Under the pieces are notes generated by a model, which ran no database searches, was not told the origin of the DNA, and saw nothing but the letters and a program-made list of their open reading frames with translations. Position numbers and translations under genes: made by a program. From Campanula takesimana (taxonomy: Eukaryota; Streptophyta; Magnoliopsida; Asterales; Campanulaceae): DNA of 64,000 nt. Below, one piece after another: positions 10,243 through 21,350 of the stretch; within the stretch, counting starts at the first letter, position 1; each line of letters opens with the position of its first letter. The stretch spans positions 293,149 through 357,148 of the forward strand of contig JAOWBW010001305.1 of assembly GCA_026119855.1 (NCBI GenBank), in the 5' to 3' direction.

Positions 10243-11376
10243 TTAACGAGACTTACCCGAATTAAAAAGCCACGGAAATTTCCTCTCGATCTCATCTTGG
10301 AGCTCCCACGTCGACTCCTCGATATTATGATTCCTCCAAAGAACTCGAACCAACGCAATGCTTTTGATCCTCAACTCTTGAACTTTAGAATCAAGGATCC
10401 GGACCGGTCGTTGATCATAAGTCATATCGGGCTCTATATCCTCCGGTACACTCGGTAACACGTGAGATGGATCATGAACATACTTCCGAAGCTTAGAAAC
10501 GTGGAAAACATTATGTAACCGATCCAAAGATGGCGGTAACGCAAGACGATACGCAAGAAGTCCAACCTTTCCCAAAATCTCGAACGGACCAATAAACCTC
10601 GGAGCCAATTTGCCTTTCTTCCCAAACCTACGAATGCCCACCTTCGGAGATACTTTCAAGAACACAAAATCACCGGTCTGAAAACTAAGATCTCGCCTTC
10701 GGTTATCTGCATAGCTCTTATGTCGACTCTGAGCTGTTCTCAATCGATTCCGGATAACTCTAACCTTTTCAACTGAATCCCGAAACAAATCAACACCCAC
10801 GATCTTCGCTTCACCAACCTCATCCCAACAAATAGGCGATCTACATTTCCTTCCATACAAAGCCTCATACGGTGCCATCTCGATACTAGCCTGATAACTG
10901 TTGTTGTAAGAGAATTCCACTAACGGTAGGTGCGAATCCCAAGAATCGGAGAAGTCTATCGAACACGCTCGCAACATATCCTCCAAAATCTGAATAGTCC
11001 TCTCGGATTGACCATCGGTCTGAGGATGAAAAGCTGTGCTGAATCGTAAGTCTGTACCCAAAGTTTCCTGAAACGCCTTCCAGAATCTAGAAGTAAACCT
11101 CGGGTCTCGATATGACATAATGCTAACCGGAACCCCATGCAATCTAACGATCTCATCGATATAAAGGGTCGCAAGCTTCTCCATCGAATATCTGATGTCA
11201 ATAGGCAAGAAATGGGCACTCTTGGTCAATCTATCCACTATTACCCAAACACTGTCATACTTCCTACGGGTACGAGGTAGTCCCGTAACAAAATCCATAG
11301 ATACATGCTCCCATTTCCACTCCGGAATCTCTAACGGCTGAAGTAGTCCCGCGGGTCTCTTATGCTCGGCTTTGAC
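10243..11376 (-). pseudogene. Element B integrase core and chromodomain
   Basis: An open frame of 378 codons from just after a TAG (11377-11379, in place of a Gln of the CQQV block) to the normal pol stop at 10243. It carries MDFVTGLP (first Asp), the GQSERTIQ Glu, and an intact tail with PVRILDSKVQELR and WELQDEIERKFPWLF, the chromodomain region. The second catalytic Asp, in a block normally reading SDRDPRFTS, is Tyr here (SYRDPRFTS), so the integrase should be inactive. Confidence 0.85.
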
Positions 11377-11722
11377 CTACTGACAAGTTAGACACTTCGA
11401 AACATACTCCGCTATCTCCCGTTTCATATTAACCCACCAAAATAGTTGCTTCAAATCCTGATACATCTTCGTACTACCCGGATGAATAGTATACCTCGAT
11501 TTGTGACCCTCATCTAAAACTTGCTTCTTTATTCCACCAACTTCGGGTACGCACAAACGACCACGGAAAGTCAACACTCCACTCGAACTCAACAAAAAAT
11601 CCTCGAAGTTCTTTTCCTTCAATTTACCCATTATCTTCACCAACTCGGGATCTTCTTTCTGAGCTTCCTTTATTCTTTGATTTAGGGTCGGAGACACCCT
11701 AATATTCGCAAAAATAACCCCA
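11377..11722 (-). pseudogene. Element B integrase zinc-binding region, copy 1 of a duplication
   Basis: Encodes NIRVSPTLNQRIKEAQKEDP onward through RYTIHPGSTKMYQ and KCLTCQ, the HHCC zinc-binding domain of the integrase. The upstream side is joined directly to LTR sequence. Bases 11558-11724 are repeated at 11961-12127 on the other side of that LTR fragment. Confidence 0.8.
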
Positions 11723-11960
11723 TGCCCCAAAAACTCAACCCTCGCGACGTCCTGTCTCGTGATCAGCGAGTCTAATCCTTTCCTCCTAGGGGGGGGGTTA
11801 AGGAAAAACAAAGACAAAAGAAAAGGGGGTGAGATAAATCTCAATAAGTTACTAATGCAACTACATGACATGCTAAATGCAATAAGCAATAAACAATAAT
11901 AATTATCACTTAGCACATAGCATTTATCACATAATAGATAGCAGCGGAAATAAACACATA
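11723..11960 (-). mobile_element. LTR fragment captured inside B pol
   Basis: 238 bp nearly identical to the LTR of A (about 4890-5128), including the G-run and the CGCGACGTCCTGTCTCGTGATC stretch. It lies between two direct copies of a 167 bp pol segment. It begins at CCCCAAAAACTC, the exact place where the LTRs of B have lost sequence. The frame happens to stay open through it, which produces a meaningless fused ORF. Confidence 0.85.
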
Positions 11961-13045
11961 CGACCACGGAAAGTCAACACTCCACTCGAACTCAACGAAA
12001 AATCCTCGAAGTTCTTTTCCTTCAATTTACCCATTATCTTCACCAACTTGGGATCTTCTTTCTGAGCTTCCTTTATTCTTTGATTTAGGGTCGGAGACAC
12101 CCTAATATTCGCAAAAATAGCCCCATGTCTCGATTCACGAGGAGACCAATCTCGAACATCCTCAAGCATTTTCCACTCCCGAACCATCATCGAAGCCACA
12201 TAAGATTTCCTACTAATCGCATCGGCTACCACATTCGCCTTTCCCGGGTGATAAGAAATCGTACAATCATAATCCTTCAATAATTCCATCCATCGGCGTT
12301 GCCTATTATTCAACTCTTTCTGGGAGAAAATGTATTTCAAACTCTTGTGATCCGTAAAAATCTCAAACTTTGCTCCATAAAGGCAGTGCTTCCATTTGTG
12401 CAACGCAAAGACTATCGCCGCCAACTCCATATCATGAGTCGGATAATTCTGTTCACTCGGGGTCAACTTCCTCGAAGCATAGGCAATCACTTTCCTGTTC
12501 TGCATCAAAACACAACCCAAACCCTCTTTCGAAGCATCACTGTAAATCACTAGGCCATCGCTCCCATTAGGCAAAGTCAAGATCGGCGCGGTAGTCAACC
12601 TATTCTTCAATTCCTCAAAACTCTTGTCACATTTCTCGGTCCACACTAACGGGACATTCTTCCGGGTCAACTGAGTCATCGGAGTAGCAATCCTCGAAAA
12701 CCCCTCAATAAATCTTCGGTAATACCCGGCTAAACCAAGAAAGCTTCTAATCTCTGTCACTGATTCGGGTCTCTTCCAATCCACTATTGCCTCTATCTTC
12801 GAAGGATCCACAGAAATCCCATCTTTCGAAATAACATGCCCCAGAAATGACACCTTCTCGAGCCAAAATTCGCATTTACTAAACTTCGCAAACAATTTCT
12901 CCCTCGCAAGAACGGATAAAACTGTCCTCAAGTGTTGCTCGTGCTTCTCTCTAGATTTAGAGTAGACGAGTATATCATCAATAAAGACCACCACGAACGA
13001 GTCAAGATATGGATGGAAAACTCGGTTCATCAAATCCATAAACAC
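11961..13045 (-). pseudogene. Element B reverse transcriptase (C-terminal half), RNase H, integrase start
   Basis: Begins in the middle of the reverse transcriptase at FMDLMNRVFHPYLDSF, just before the FIDDILVYS catalytic box, and runs on through the connection, RNase H (IYSDASKEG, THDMELAAIVFALHKW) and the start of the integrase. The fingers and palm N-terminus, protease and gag are absent: at about 13043 pol is joined to the 5' leader sequence. The last codons run into copy 2 of the duplicated segment and the LTR fragment. Confidence 0.85.
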
Positions 13046-13103
13046 TACTACCCTCCTAGGTCATACTAATCCACCTATACTTATACTTAGAGCTAATGCC
13101 ATA

Positions 13104-13115
13104 GCTCTGATACCA
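13104..13115 (-). promoter_or_regulatory. PBS of element B (tRNA-iMet)
   Basis: Minus strand TGGTATCAGAGC, complementary to the 3' end of plant initiator tRNA-Met, two bases from the LTR. Confidence 0.85.
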
Positions 13116-13117
13116 AC

Positions 13118-14429
13118 TATCGTGACCCCGAACCCCGCGGGCCCGAGACCGCGAGCTGGACGTCGACTTAAAACCAAAACTATGAAATACTGAAGTTAAA
13201 AATTCCATTTGATACCAAAAGGTGATAACACAAGGTTTTGTAAATCAACTTGAACAACAAAGTAAAACTAGTATAAACTCCATAAGCTTATACACCAAAG
13301 ATACAAAATACACAAATCCTAGTGACGTCAATGTTTGGTACAAATATCCCCAAAAGGTTACACATTGATATAATGTAAACCAACCTATAATAACTTTCCC
13401 CAAAAGAATGTATCCACGGTGTTATCTTAAGTTAATTAGAAGAAATAAACCTAAACTAGTTAAGCCCTAAGTCTTAAACCAAGCAAAAGGGGCAAAATCC
13501 TGGAACAGAGGGCGGGCGGGCGCCTGGTCTGGGGCGAGCGCGCGCTTGTTTGACCAGAAGGTCTGGCCACTGGAAAAAGGGGTGCGGGTCGGCACCTGGG
13601 TCAAGGCGGGCGGGCGCCTGGTCTGGCTTCAAGGCCGGGAAAACAGAGCTGGGTTCTTACAATTTCTTACCCATTTCACCCAAAACTCAAAATCAACACA
13701 ACCAAGAAGTTCCAAAATGTACCAAAACCACTTATAACTAGTATGGGGATCCAAACAACACCATTTATCAACCAAAACTAAGAATCAAACCCAACATTCA
13801 CAAAATCACCATATTTGACCAAAACTCAAATAAATCCCAAATAAATTCTAAACTCAACCAAACTTCAAATATAACACATCAAGCATTATATAAACATGAT
13901 ATGAACATTTTAGCATAAAAATGGGGGAAAAGTAACTTACTTGAAAATTCTCAAAGATGACGGAATTCAATTCTTTTTGGTTCTACGCGATCCTATCGAC
14001 GATCTAAACACATTTCACGTTTTAAGAAATGAGAGATTATGAGGGGAAGAGGAAGAAAATGAAGAGAGAAGAAACTTACCCAATGTGGAGAGAGAGAGAG
14101 AGGTGTGCTGGGAAGATGATGAGGGAGTAGGGTGATGGAAGAGGTAAGGGAGAAGAGAGGGAGTAGGGGAAAAATTATTTCAAAATGTTACATCTAGGCC
14201 CCTCCTTTTCTACTAACACAAATGCTACACTCCCTACTAATAATTAAGAACCAACAATACCACACTAACCCAAATGACTCAAATAAAATGCTAGGCATAA
14301 ATATTATGAAACATAAAATGCACTTATAAATATTTAAGTAAATAATGATTTAAATAAATAAATAGGCAAATAAATAAATAATAATTATTTATTATTAATA
14401 AAATAGAGCCTAGATTTCGGGTCGTGACA
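13118..14429 (-). mobile_element. Element B 5' LTR (1,312 bp)
   Basis: Begins TATCGTGACCCC (one change from TGTC) and ends GGGTCGTGACA. Nearly identical to 8927-10208 apart from a deletion of about 30 bp there and scattered single changes, so B is young. Confidence 0.9.
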
Positions 14430-14434
14430 ACATG
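14430..14434. other. Target-site duplication of element B (right)
   Basis: ACATG; pairs with 8922-8926. Confidence 0.92.
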
Positions 14435-15487
14435 ACCCAGAAATGACACTTTCTCGAGCCAAAATTCGCATTTACTAAACTTCGCAAATAATTTCTCCCT
14501 CGCAAGAACGGATAAAACTGTCCTCAAGTGTTGCTCGTGTTCCTCTCTAGATTTAGAGTAGACGAGAATGTCGTCGATGAAAACCACCACGAACGAATCA
14601 AGATAAGGATGGAAAACCCGGTTCATCAAATCCATAAATACGGCCGGCGCGTTAGTCAACCCAAACGGCATAACCAAGAATTCATAATGACCATACCGAG
14701 TGCGAAAGGCAGTCTTCAGAATATCTTCCGATCGAATCTTCAACTGATGGTACCCACTCCTCAAATCGAGTTTAGAAAACACAACTGAGCCTTGAAGCTG
14801 ATCAAATAAATCATCAATGTGAGGTAGAGGATACTTGTTCTTCACGGTAACCTGATTCAACTTTCGGTAGTTAATACACAATCTCAACGAACCATCTTTC
14901 TTCCGCACAAACAAAACCGGTGCTCCCCACGGGGAAACACTAGGGCGGATGAACCCTCGATCGAGCAACTCTTACAACTGAACCTTTAGTTCCTTCAATT
15001 CTGCGGGAGCCAACCTATACGGTGCCTTTGAAATCGAAGCTGTACCCGGCAAAAGATCTATACAAAATTCTATCTCACGATCGGGAGGCATATCACATTC
15101 AGAAGAGAAAACATCAGGAAATTCCCTAACTACCCGAACACTCTCCAAACTAGGAGATTCTTTCCTAGTATCAAGAACACTAGCCAAATACCCCTCACAA
15201 CCACGGTGCAATAATTTTCTCGCTTTCACATAAGAAATGATACGAAAATTTCTACCAAAAGGCATAGCCTCAAAAACAAATTTAGGCACATCAGGAATAG
15301 AAAAAGTAACAACTTTCCTACGACAATCAACAGAGGCATGAAACTTTCTCAACCAATCCATACCCAAAATAACATCAAAGTCCTGAATAGGAAGGACTAC
15401 CAAGTCCGCACACAAGACATGACCACATATAAGCACGTCACAAGCACGGAAGACTCTATCGGTCACCAAACACTCTCCCATAGGAGT
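14430..15487 (-). pseudogene. Element A protease and reverse transcriptase (N-terminal part)
   Basis: Follows gag in the same frame. The first part, after ATG 15479-15481, contains VLPIQDFDVILGMDWL, the protease C-terminal flap region. Then come KAPYRLAP, RGFIRPSVSPWGAPVLFV, a LRLCINYRKLNQ block, and FIDDILVYS, the catalytic box of the reverse transcriptase. A TAA at 14972-14974 replaces a Gln codon. The gene stops where B is inserted, at KVSFLGHV. Confidence 0.85.
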
Positions 15488-16720
15488 TCACACCTCTAAC
15501 ACATAGGGCAAAGACTTCGATGCAGCATTTAACAAAGAAGCAAATTGCACAGAAATATATGAATGAGATGATCCTGGATCTACTAACGCTCGTGCGCTCA
15601 CACTAGATATAGAAATAATACCTCCAATCACTGTGGGATCATCCGTGGCTTGTTGTTGATTCATTGCAAACACTTTTCCTTGGACTTTGGCCTTTCCCGT
15701 AGCATCCCTTTTCTGACCCTGAGGAGCCCCAGCTCCTAACCTAGTCGGTTGACCTCTAGTCCTCGGACAATCCCTCACATAATGCCCCATTTGGCCACAA
15801 TTGGTACACCTTCCTTGTTTCTTCCAACAACGGTCCTCTGAATGGCCTTCCTTTTGGCAATAGGAACAAAGTCTCCTGTTTTGGTTCCCTTGGTTCCCGA
15901 AAGTAGTACCCGGGTTCCTTGGGATCGGTTGCCCTCGGAACTGAGATTGTCCCCCAAAGTTACCTCGGTTATCAATCCTTGATTGTGACTTGCCCTGCGC
16001 TCCTTGCTTACTTGGGTTAGCTACCTCGGTCTTCCTCTTATGTTCCCCAATATCTTGCTCAATAAGATAGGCACGGTCTACCGCATCCTGAAATTTCACA
16101 ATCCTCTGGGCTATAAGCTGAGTCCGAATAGAAGTCTTTAAACCCCGGATGAACCTCATAGCTTTCTGCTCCTCAATTCTCACAAGATAGTCACAATACC
16201 GGGCTAATTCTGTGAACTTAGCCGAGTATTGAGCTATAGACAACAAACCTTGCTCCAAGTTGAGTAGCTCGATCTCCTTTCGGTTCTGATCCACCACCGG
16301 AATGAAATGCTCCTTGAACTTCCGCACAAACAATTCCCAACCATACACTGTGTGAGTGTCATCCCAACTAGCTTTAACTCCTTTCCACCAATGCTCGGTG
16401 GCACCCACAAGCTTATAAGCCGCAAATCGGACCCTATCCTTGTCCGTACACCCAAACACATCATAGATTTTCTCCATTGACTCGACCCATAATTCAGCCT
16501 TCTTCACATCGAGCTCACCGTCAAACTCTCTTGGTTTTAATTTCAGAAACTGCTACAACCCGTAACGTGGAGGTGGCACATACTCCTCTCTTGGACCTTG
16601 ATCAGGAATAGCCTTCATGGCCGCCTCAAACATGCCCTGAAACATTGCACGGTTCTCTTCCCAGAGATCATTCTGATTCTGAGCCCCACTAGAACCTTCA
16701 CCTATCCTTCTTCTAGCCAT
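15488..16720 (-). pseudogene. Element A gag and protease start
   Basis: The ATG at 16718-16720 opens with MARRRIGEG. The capsid region has EHWWKGVKASWDD and FKEHFIPVVDQNRKEIELL. Two CCHC zinc knuckles follow, CSYCQKEGHSEDRC and CTNCGQMGHYVRDC, which bind RNA. The protease active site reads ALVDPGSSHSYIS, with Pro where Ser or Thr is usual. TAG at 16553-16555 (a Glu codon in F) and TGA at 15488-15490 (a Ser codon in F) break the frame. Confidence 0.85.
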
Positions 16721-16826
16721 TGAGAACAATTACCTGCATAAAACATCAACCGTTACTCACTCCGAACACAACTACCCACCTAGGTCATACTAGTCCACCT
16801 AAACTTATACTTAGAGCTAAACCATA

Positions 16827-16838
16827 GCTCTGATACCA
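16827..16838 (-). promoter_or_regulatory. PBS of element A (tRNA-iMet)
   Basis: Minus strand TGGTATCAGAGC. It directly abuts an LTR that lacks its last 55 bp, so the normal LTR-PBS junction is lost. Confidence 0.85.
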
Positions 16839-18869
16839 ATCAAAATACCAAAATATTGGAGATAAAAATTCCAAAATATTGGAGATAAAAATTCCATTTC
16901 ATACCAAAAGATGGTAACACAAGGTTTTGGAAAAAAATTTAATAACAACAATGTACTAGTGTAATCCCCATAAGCTCACACTACAAAATAATAAAATATA
17001 CAATTCTTAGTGACGTCGAAGTGTGGTACAACTATTCCCAAAAACAGGTTACACATTTATATAATGTAAACCCACCAATGAACACTTGCCCCAAAAACTC
17101 AACCCTCGCGACGTCCTGTCTCGTGATCAGCGAGTCTAATCCTTTCCTCCTGGGGGGGGGGTTTAAGGAAAAACAAAGACAAAAGAAAAGGGGGTGAGAT
17201 AAATCTCAATAAGTTACTTATGCAACTACATGACATGCTAAATGCAATAAGCAATAAACAATAATAATTATCACTTAGCACATAGCATTTATCACATAAT
17301 AGATAGCAGCGGAAATAAACACATAACAAAGGATATAGCCAAGGTTTTCCCAAACTGATATAACCAAATAAAGGTCGCTGTGCAGCTTCAATAATCAGCT
17401 AATCATCATCTTCATAATTGCATGAAAGCTAAAGAGAAATCCCCGGTACCGGAACCAATAACAGAGTAATGTGCCACAAAGGGCGGGAGCCATGCCACAA
17501 AGTCATGCTCCAAACGTCTCAACCAAGGCCAATCTGGAAGAGGAAAAATAAGGGCAAAATAATGGTTGACACCATAATGGACTTGGCCGGTGCCATCATA
17601 ATATCTCGCATCGCCCGACACAACCACAAATACCAGCTGGACTTTCAAATAAATGCTAAGTAATAAATACTAGCTTAATTAAACAACTTAAGGTTCCAAA
17701 GTAGGGAACCATTCCAATTAAATCACCACAAAGGTACACCAATCCAAACCACACATCAATTATGGACCACATTCCCAAAATGATATTTAATCAAATTCCA
17801 TAACATATTTATTCACAAAAGAATCAAGTCCAATTAATAAAGTGTTCCACGATGTTAACTTAGGTTAATTAAAAGAATAAAACCTAAGCTAGTTAAGTCA
17901 TTAGCCCTAAACCAAGCAAAAGGGCAAAATTTCCAAGCAGGCGGGCGCTCGGGCAGGGGCAGGCGGGCGCTCATTTGCCCAGAAGATCTGGCCGCTGGAA
18001 AAGGGGGTGCAGGCGGGTGCTTGGTCCAACCCGGGCGGGCGCCTGGTCTGGTTTCAAGCCGGGAAAACAGAGCTGGGCTCAACGAGAATTCTCACCATTT
18101 TCACCAATCCTCAAAATCAAACACAACCAACAAGATCCCTAAGGTACCCAAACAATACCTAACCAAAAGGGGGACCTTAACAACACCAATCATCAACCAA
18201 AACTAAGATCAAATCCCATCATTCAACAAATCACCATTTTTAACCAAAACTCAAAATAGATTCCAAATAAATTCCAAACTCAACCAAACTTCAAATATAA
18301 CACATCAAGCATTATATAAACATGATATGAACATTTTAGCATAGAAATGGGGGAAAAGTAACTTACTTGAGATTTCTCAAAGATGATGGATTTCAAATAT
18401 TTTTGGCTTCCTACGATCCTATCAACGATCTAAACAAGTTTCAAGTTATGAGAAATGAGAGATAATGAGAGGAAGAGGAAGAAAATGAAGAGAGAAGGGA
18501 GAGGAGAACTTACCCTTCTTGACAATGGAGAGAGAGAGAAATGAGCTGGGAAATGGAGGTGGAATGTGAGTGAGGGTGATAGGGTGAGGGAGAAGAGAGG
18601 GAGTAGGGAGGGATTATTTTGAAATGTTACATTTAGGGCCCCTCCCCTACACTAGCCAATATAAACAACTCCCCACTAATAATTAATACCCAACAATACT
18701 ACACTAACCCAAATGACCCAAATAAAATGCTAGGCATAAATTATTATGAAACATAAAATGCACACATAAATATTTAAATAAATGATAATTTAAATAAATA
18801 AATAAGCAAATAAATAAATAATAATTATTTATTACTAATAAAATAGAGCCTAGTTTTCGGGTCGTGACA
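16839..18869 (-). mobile_element. Element A 5' LTR, U5 end deleted
   Basis: Matches 4664-6698 in order, but the terminal GC-rich 55 bp (4609-4663 in the partner) are missing, and a segment of about 23 bp (CCAAAATATTGGAGATAAAA and on) is duplicated in tandem at 16848-16893. The outer end (GGGTCGTGACA) and the TSD are intact. No ORF of note. Confidence 0.88.
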
Positions 18870-18874
18870 ATTTG
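18870..18874. other. Target-site duplication of element A (right)
   Basis: ATTTG; pairs with 4604-4608. Confidence 0.9.
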
Positions 18875-19290
18875 TCCCTCTCTCAAGAGAGATATCTGCT
18901 TGACCACTCGATGAGTGAGATTGATAATAGTTACGGCCGTACCCAAATAAGACATGTGATTTTGCGGTGAAGACCTCTTGTCACTAAAGATGAGTGACAT
19001 TGACTCGACTAGGGAAGCGTCCCTAGTATTTACTTCATGTATGTGTATTTTTTGAATGACTCACGAAGGCAAGTAAGTCATTAAGATAGAAGAGAAAGAA
19101 AGCCCCAGTTTGATTGCAGTAAACTAGGAGTATCGCAAAAAGAAGAGAAACCCCTAGACTCGACAAGGAACGGAAAGCGATTCCAAATCCAAGAAAGTTG
19201 TTCAATATTTTGGTGATTAATTCATTGGCAAATGAATCGTACAAAGATGTCTTGACAAGTTTGAGATGAAGACCGATCACCATAACGCGC
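18875..19290 (+). mobile_element. Copia-2 LTR, right portion (end uncertain)
   Basis: By the TSD of A this continues the LTR interrupted at 4608 (TCCCTCTCTCAAGAGAGATA). I cannot find a clean ...CAACA end, so the LTR may be truncated where the Tat remnant begins. The last 150 bp could belong to either. No gene is seen. Confidence 0.5.
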
Positions 19291-19320
19291 TAGGGCTAAA
19301 CATATCTTCTTTCTTGCATG

Positions 19321-19380
19321 AGACCGGACCCGAAGGTTGCCTACGTTCCTCCAGTGAAGAGGCTCAGGTCACCGTAGTTC
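19321..19380 (-). other. Structured 3' motif I in G
   Basis: Sense strand: CTACG/CGTAG outer stem, inner hairpin CCTC/GAGG, and a side hairpin ACC-UUCG-GGU. Same plan as in C, D and E. Confidence 0.65.
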
Positions 19381-19496
19381 TTGTGGATTCTCCATTCGTC
19401 GTGATGGAATTGTTGCTTCGTCGTGATGATTGTTGATGTCGCTTCGTCATTCGTTGGTGGAATGATATTGTTGTTGTGAACTTCTTTGAATGAAGG

Positions 19497-19500
<4 letters not shown>

Positions 19501-19527
<27 letters not shown>
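19501..19527. repeat. 27-base T tract
   Basis: T27 on plus, A27 in the sense of G. Comparable A-tracts follow the pol stop in D and E. Another T-rich tract lies at 19904-19931. Confidence 0.8.
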
Positions 19528-19540
19528 GTGCTCTAACTTT

Positions 19541-19574
19541 TGCCTTGGTTGATTTGGGGATTTCAACCTAGCGA
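19541..19574 (-). other. Structured motif II in G (altered)
   Basis: Related to the GNRA-hairpin motif of C, D and E (TTTTGCC...AACCTAGCGAGC), but the stem is GGTTGA/TCAACC and the loop is changed. Confidence 0.5.
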
Positions 19575-20036
19575 GCCTCTTTTTTTTTGTTTTTTTTATA
19601 TCCCCTTTTGAAAACTTTGCTTCATGTGTTGCTCCACCTTTCTTTGTCTTGATTTCGCCGTTGATGTTTTGATGTCTTCGTTGTTGATGCCGTCGTCGAT
19701 GTTTAGCCCCTAGGCGTTCAAGCGATGGCCTTCATTCCAAAACTTTTTTAGACATTTTTTCATCATTTTGCCAAGAATTAATTGAACAACTTGGAAGAGT
19801 GTATGAGGACAAGAACGACTTTTATTTGATGACTCAATGGACTCGAACATTTAACATAGGACGAGAGAAAACATTGATGCACACTTAAGAGGACTTTTGA
19901 CTCTTTTTTTCCTTTTTTTTTTTTTTTTTTAATATATCCTATTTCTAGGTAGAGAAAGAGAAACGGAGATTGTTGTTGTAGTCCTCATTATCGTTGTAGC
20001 CTTCCTTGCGGCATGATCTCTTGTTGAGGCCCCATT

Positions 20037-20108
20037 TCAAATCTGAGCCCCTTCCTTGATGAGTTCTTGCATGTTCTCACTCTTGTTGTTGTTGCCGTTG
20101 GAAGTCAT
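20037..20108 (-). pseudogene. Gag start remnant of G (23 codons)
   Basis: ATG at 20106-20108 opens MTSNGNNNKSENMQELIKEG and ends at TGA 20037-20039. The Asn/Gly-rich start followed by MQEL-type sequence resembles the start of Tat gag (compare the NGN-rich gag of D). The rest of gag and all of pol are missing. Too short for certainty. Confidence 0.4.
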
Positions 20109-21331
20109 TGGACCTATTGAGAGAACACGGTTGATCTTAGGTTGGCTCCACAAACACATTTTGAGTAAAATAATTAACCCACAAACAAAGGAAAAAGACT
20201 CAACCACATAAGAAAAATGACTCTTTTTTTTTTATTTACAAAAGTCAGAAGGACGTGGTCCTTTTTGGAGTTTCTAGGAAATAGTAGAATCGTCACACTA
20301 GTATATAGACCATCTCGCGGTCCCATATACTCATCGGATTCCACCACGCTTGTGAATCCTACATGTGTCGGGATTAAACTAAATTAATGTAGTAAAGCAT
20401 ACATGCGGGGACGGATTTTTTCATTAGCGTCCATTATGACCACTTGGGGACGGATTTTTATTTCTTCCATAACAACGAGTGGCATATATTATTTGAAGAC
20501 ATTAGTTTAGGGAAATCTCGGCACATGGAAACCAAATTGAGTCACGGAGTGTTAGACCCTAACTAGAATTGTGTGGTTTGTGCTCGGCTAAAGAGAGGCT
20601 TAAGGTCACCCCCGGCATGTAGTCATGAACTACGCCACGGGCTGAGGTTTACCGCTTTGAAAGAGTCAAGGTCGAGTGGAGCTTGAAACTTCCTAGGACG
20701 GGCCTCGACGGGTTTGGGGTTGGACTTGTGCGACTCGATAGTGAGCAGTTGATAAGAATTGTGCGCGTAGTGTGAGGTCTAACAAGTGACAAAATATTTA
20801 TTTTCAAAGGAAATAAAAAAAACAAATAAGCATGTAATTTACAACTTTCGAATCACCCCTGTGACCGATAAAAATAAAACAAAGAATTAAAAGATGGTTT
20901 TGTGCAGGCCCGGTGCCCACACGCTGTCAAAACTGCTCTGTTCTGTACACTGTTCTGTTTACTGTTATGTTCTGAAAAATGGCCCAGAAGCGCGCGACTC
21001 AGGGCCGTTACGTGGGAAGCGCGCGCATTTCGCCATGAATGTGGGAGGCACGCGCATCTGGGGTACCTGTCAGAATGTCAGAAGAAACCGTGGACTCAAG
21101 GGATTGCCCTGGTCCCAAATTATGTAACTTTCCCCTGCAGAAACTTGTTAGCATAGAAATATGAAATTTGAAGGACAAGATGGAAGGTGGGAGATTCTGG
21201 TAATAAGGGTCGGACGCGCGCGCTTTAGGCCAAGGAGGCCGGAGGCGCGCGCTTCCACCCTTTTTACCAGAATGCCCAAAAAACAGATATAAGAACACCA
21301 AAAGCAGAAAATCCAAGTTTAACCCTCTATT
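20109..21331 (-). other. Leader of G with GC-rich words
   Basis: Non-coding 1.2 kb between the PBS and the gag start. It contains five GCGCGC-type words (about 20985, 21015, 21043, 21211, 21241), some next to CAGAAG or CTTC, and two GGGGACGGATTTTT segments (20408 and 20453). Confidence 0.55.
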
Positions 21332-21349
21332 TCCCCAGCGGAGTCGCCA
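21332..21349 (-). promoter_or_regulatory. PBS of G (tRNA-Arg type)
   Basis: Minus strand TGGCGACTCCGCTGGGGA, one base from the LTR. The complement reads as the 3' end of a plant tRNA-Arg plus CCA, as reported for Ogre-type elements. Confidence 0.8.
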
Positions 21350-21350
21350 C

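Larger units (their letters stand above)
8927..14429 (-). mobile_element. Element B: gag-less chromovirus nested in A
   Basis: Two short LTRs (1,282 and 1,312 bp) with the same ends as A, a TSD of ACATG, a PBS and a polypurine tract. The internal region (2.9 kb) has only the last half of the reverse transcriptase, RNase H, and a damaged integrase. Gag, protease and the first half of the reverse transcriptase are missing. It is therefore a non-autonomous deletion derivative, presumably moved by proteins of a relative. Confidence 0.92.
4609..18869 (-). mobile_element. Element A: Tekay-like Ty3-gypsy chromovirus with nested element B
   Basis: Two related LTRs (4609-6698 and 16839-18869) flank gag, protease, reverse transcriptase, RNase H, integrase and a chromodomain on the minus strand. 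A 5 bp TSD (ATTTG) brackets it. Element B interrupts the reverse transcriptase. The polyprotein has four in-frame stops and a 1 bp insertion, so it is not autonomous. The integrase C-terminal chromodomain and the tRNA-iMet PBS point to the Tekay (Del) chromovirus lineage; the lineage name is inferred from motif similarity. Confidence 0.9.

Noticed and set aside
11377..11967. ORF of 196 codons that looks like a fusion of a hydrophobic N-terminus to integrase
   Set aside because: The N-terminal part is translated LTR fragment; the fusion is an accident of the captured sequence.
18875..19290. Possible host gene between A and G
   Set aside because: The open frames are short and low in complexity, and the TSD of A shows that this is the continuation of the copia-2 LTR.
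21332..21349. Possible tRNA gene at the tRNA-Arg-like sequences
   Set aside because: Only 17-18 nt of the 3' end is present, next to an LTR; these are primer-binding sites.
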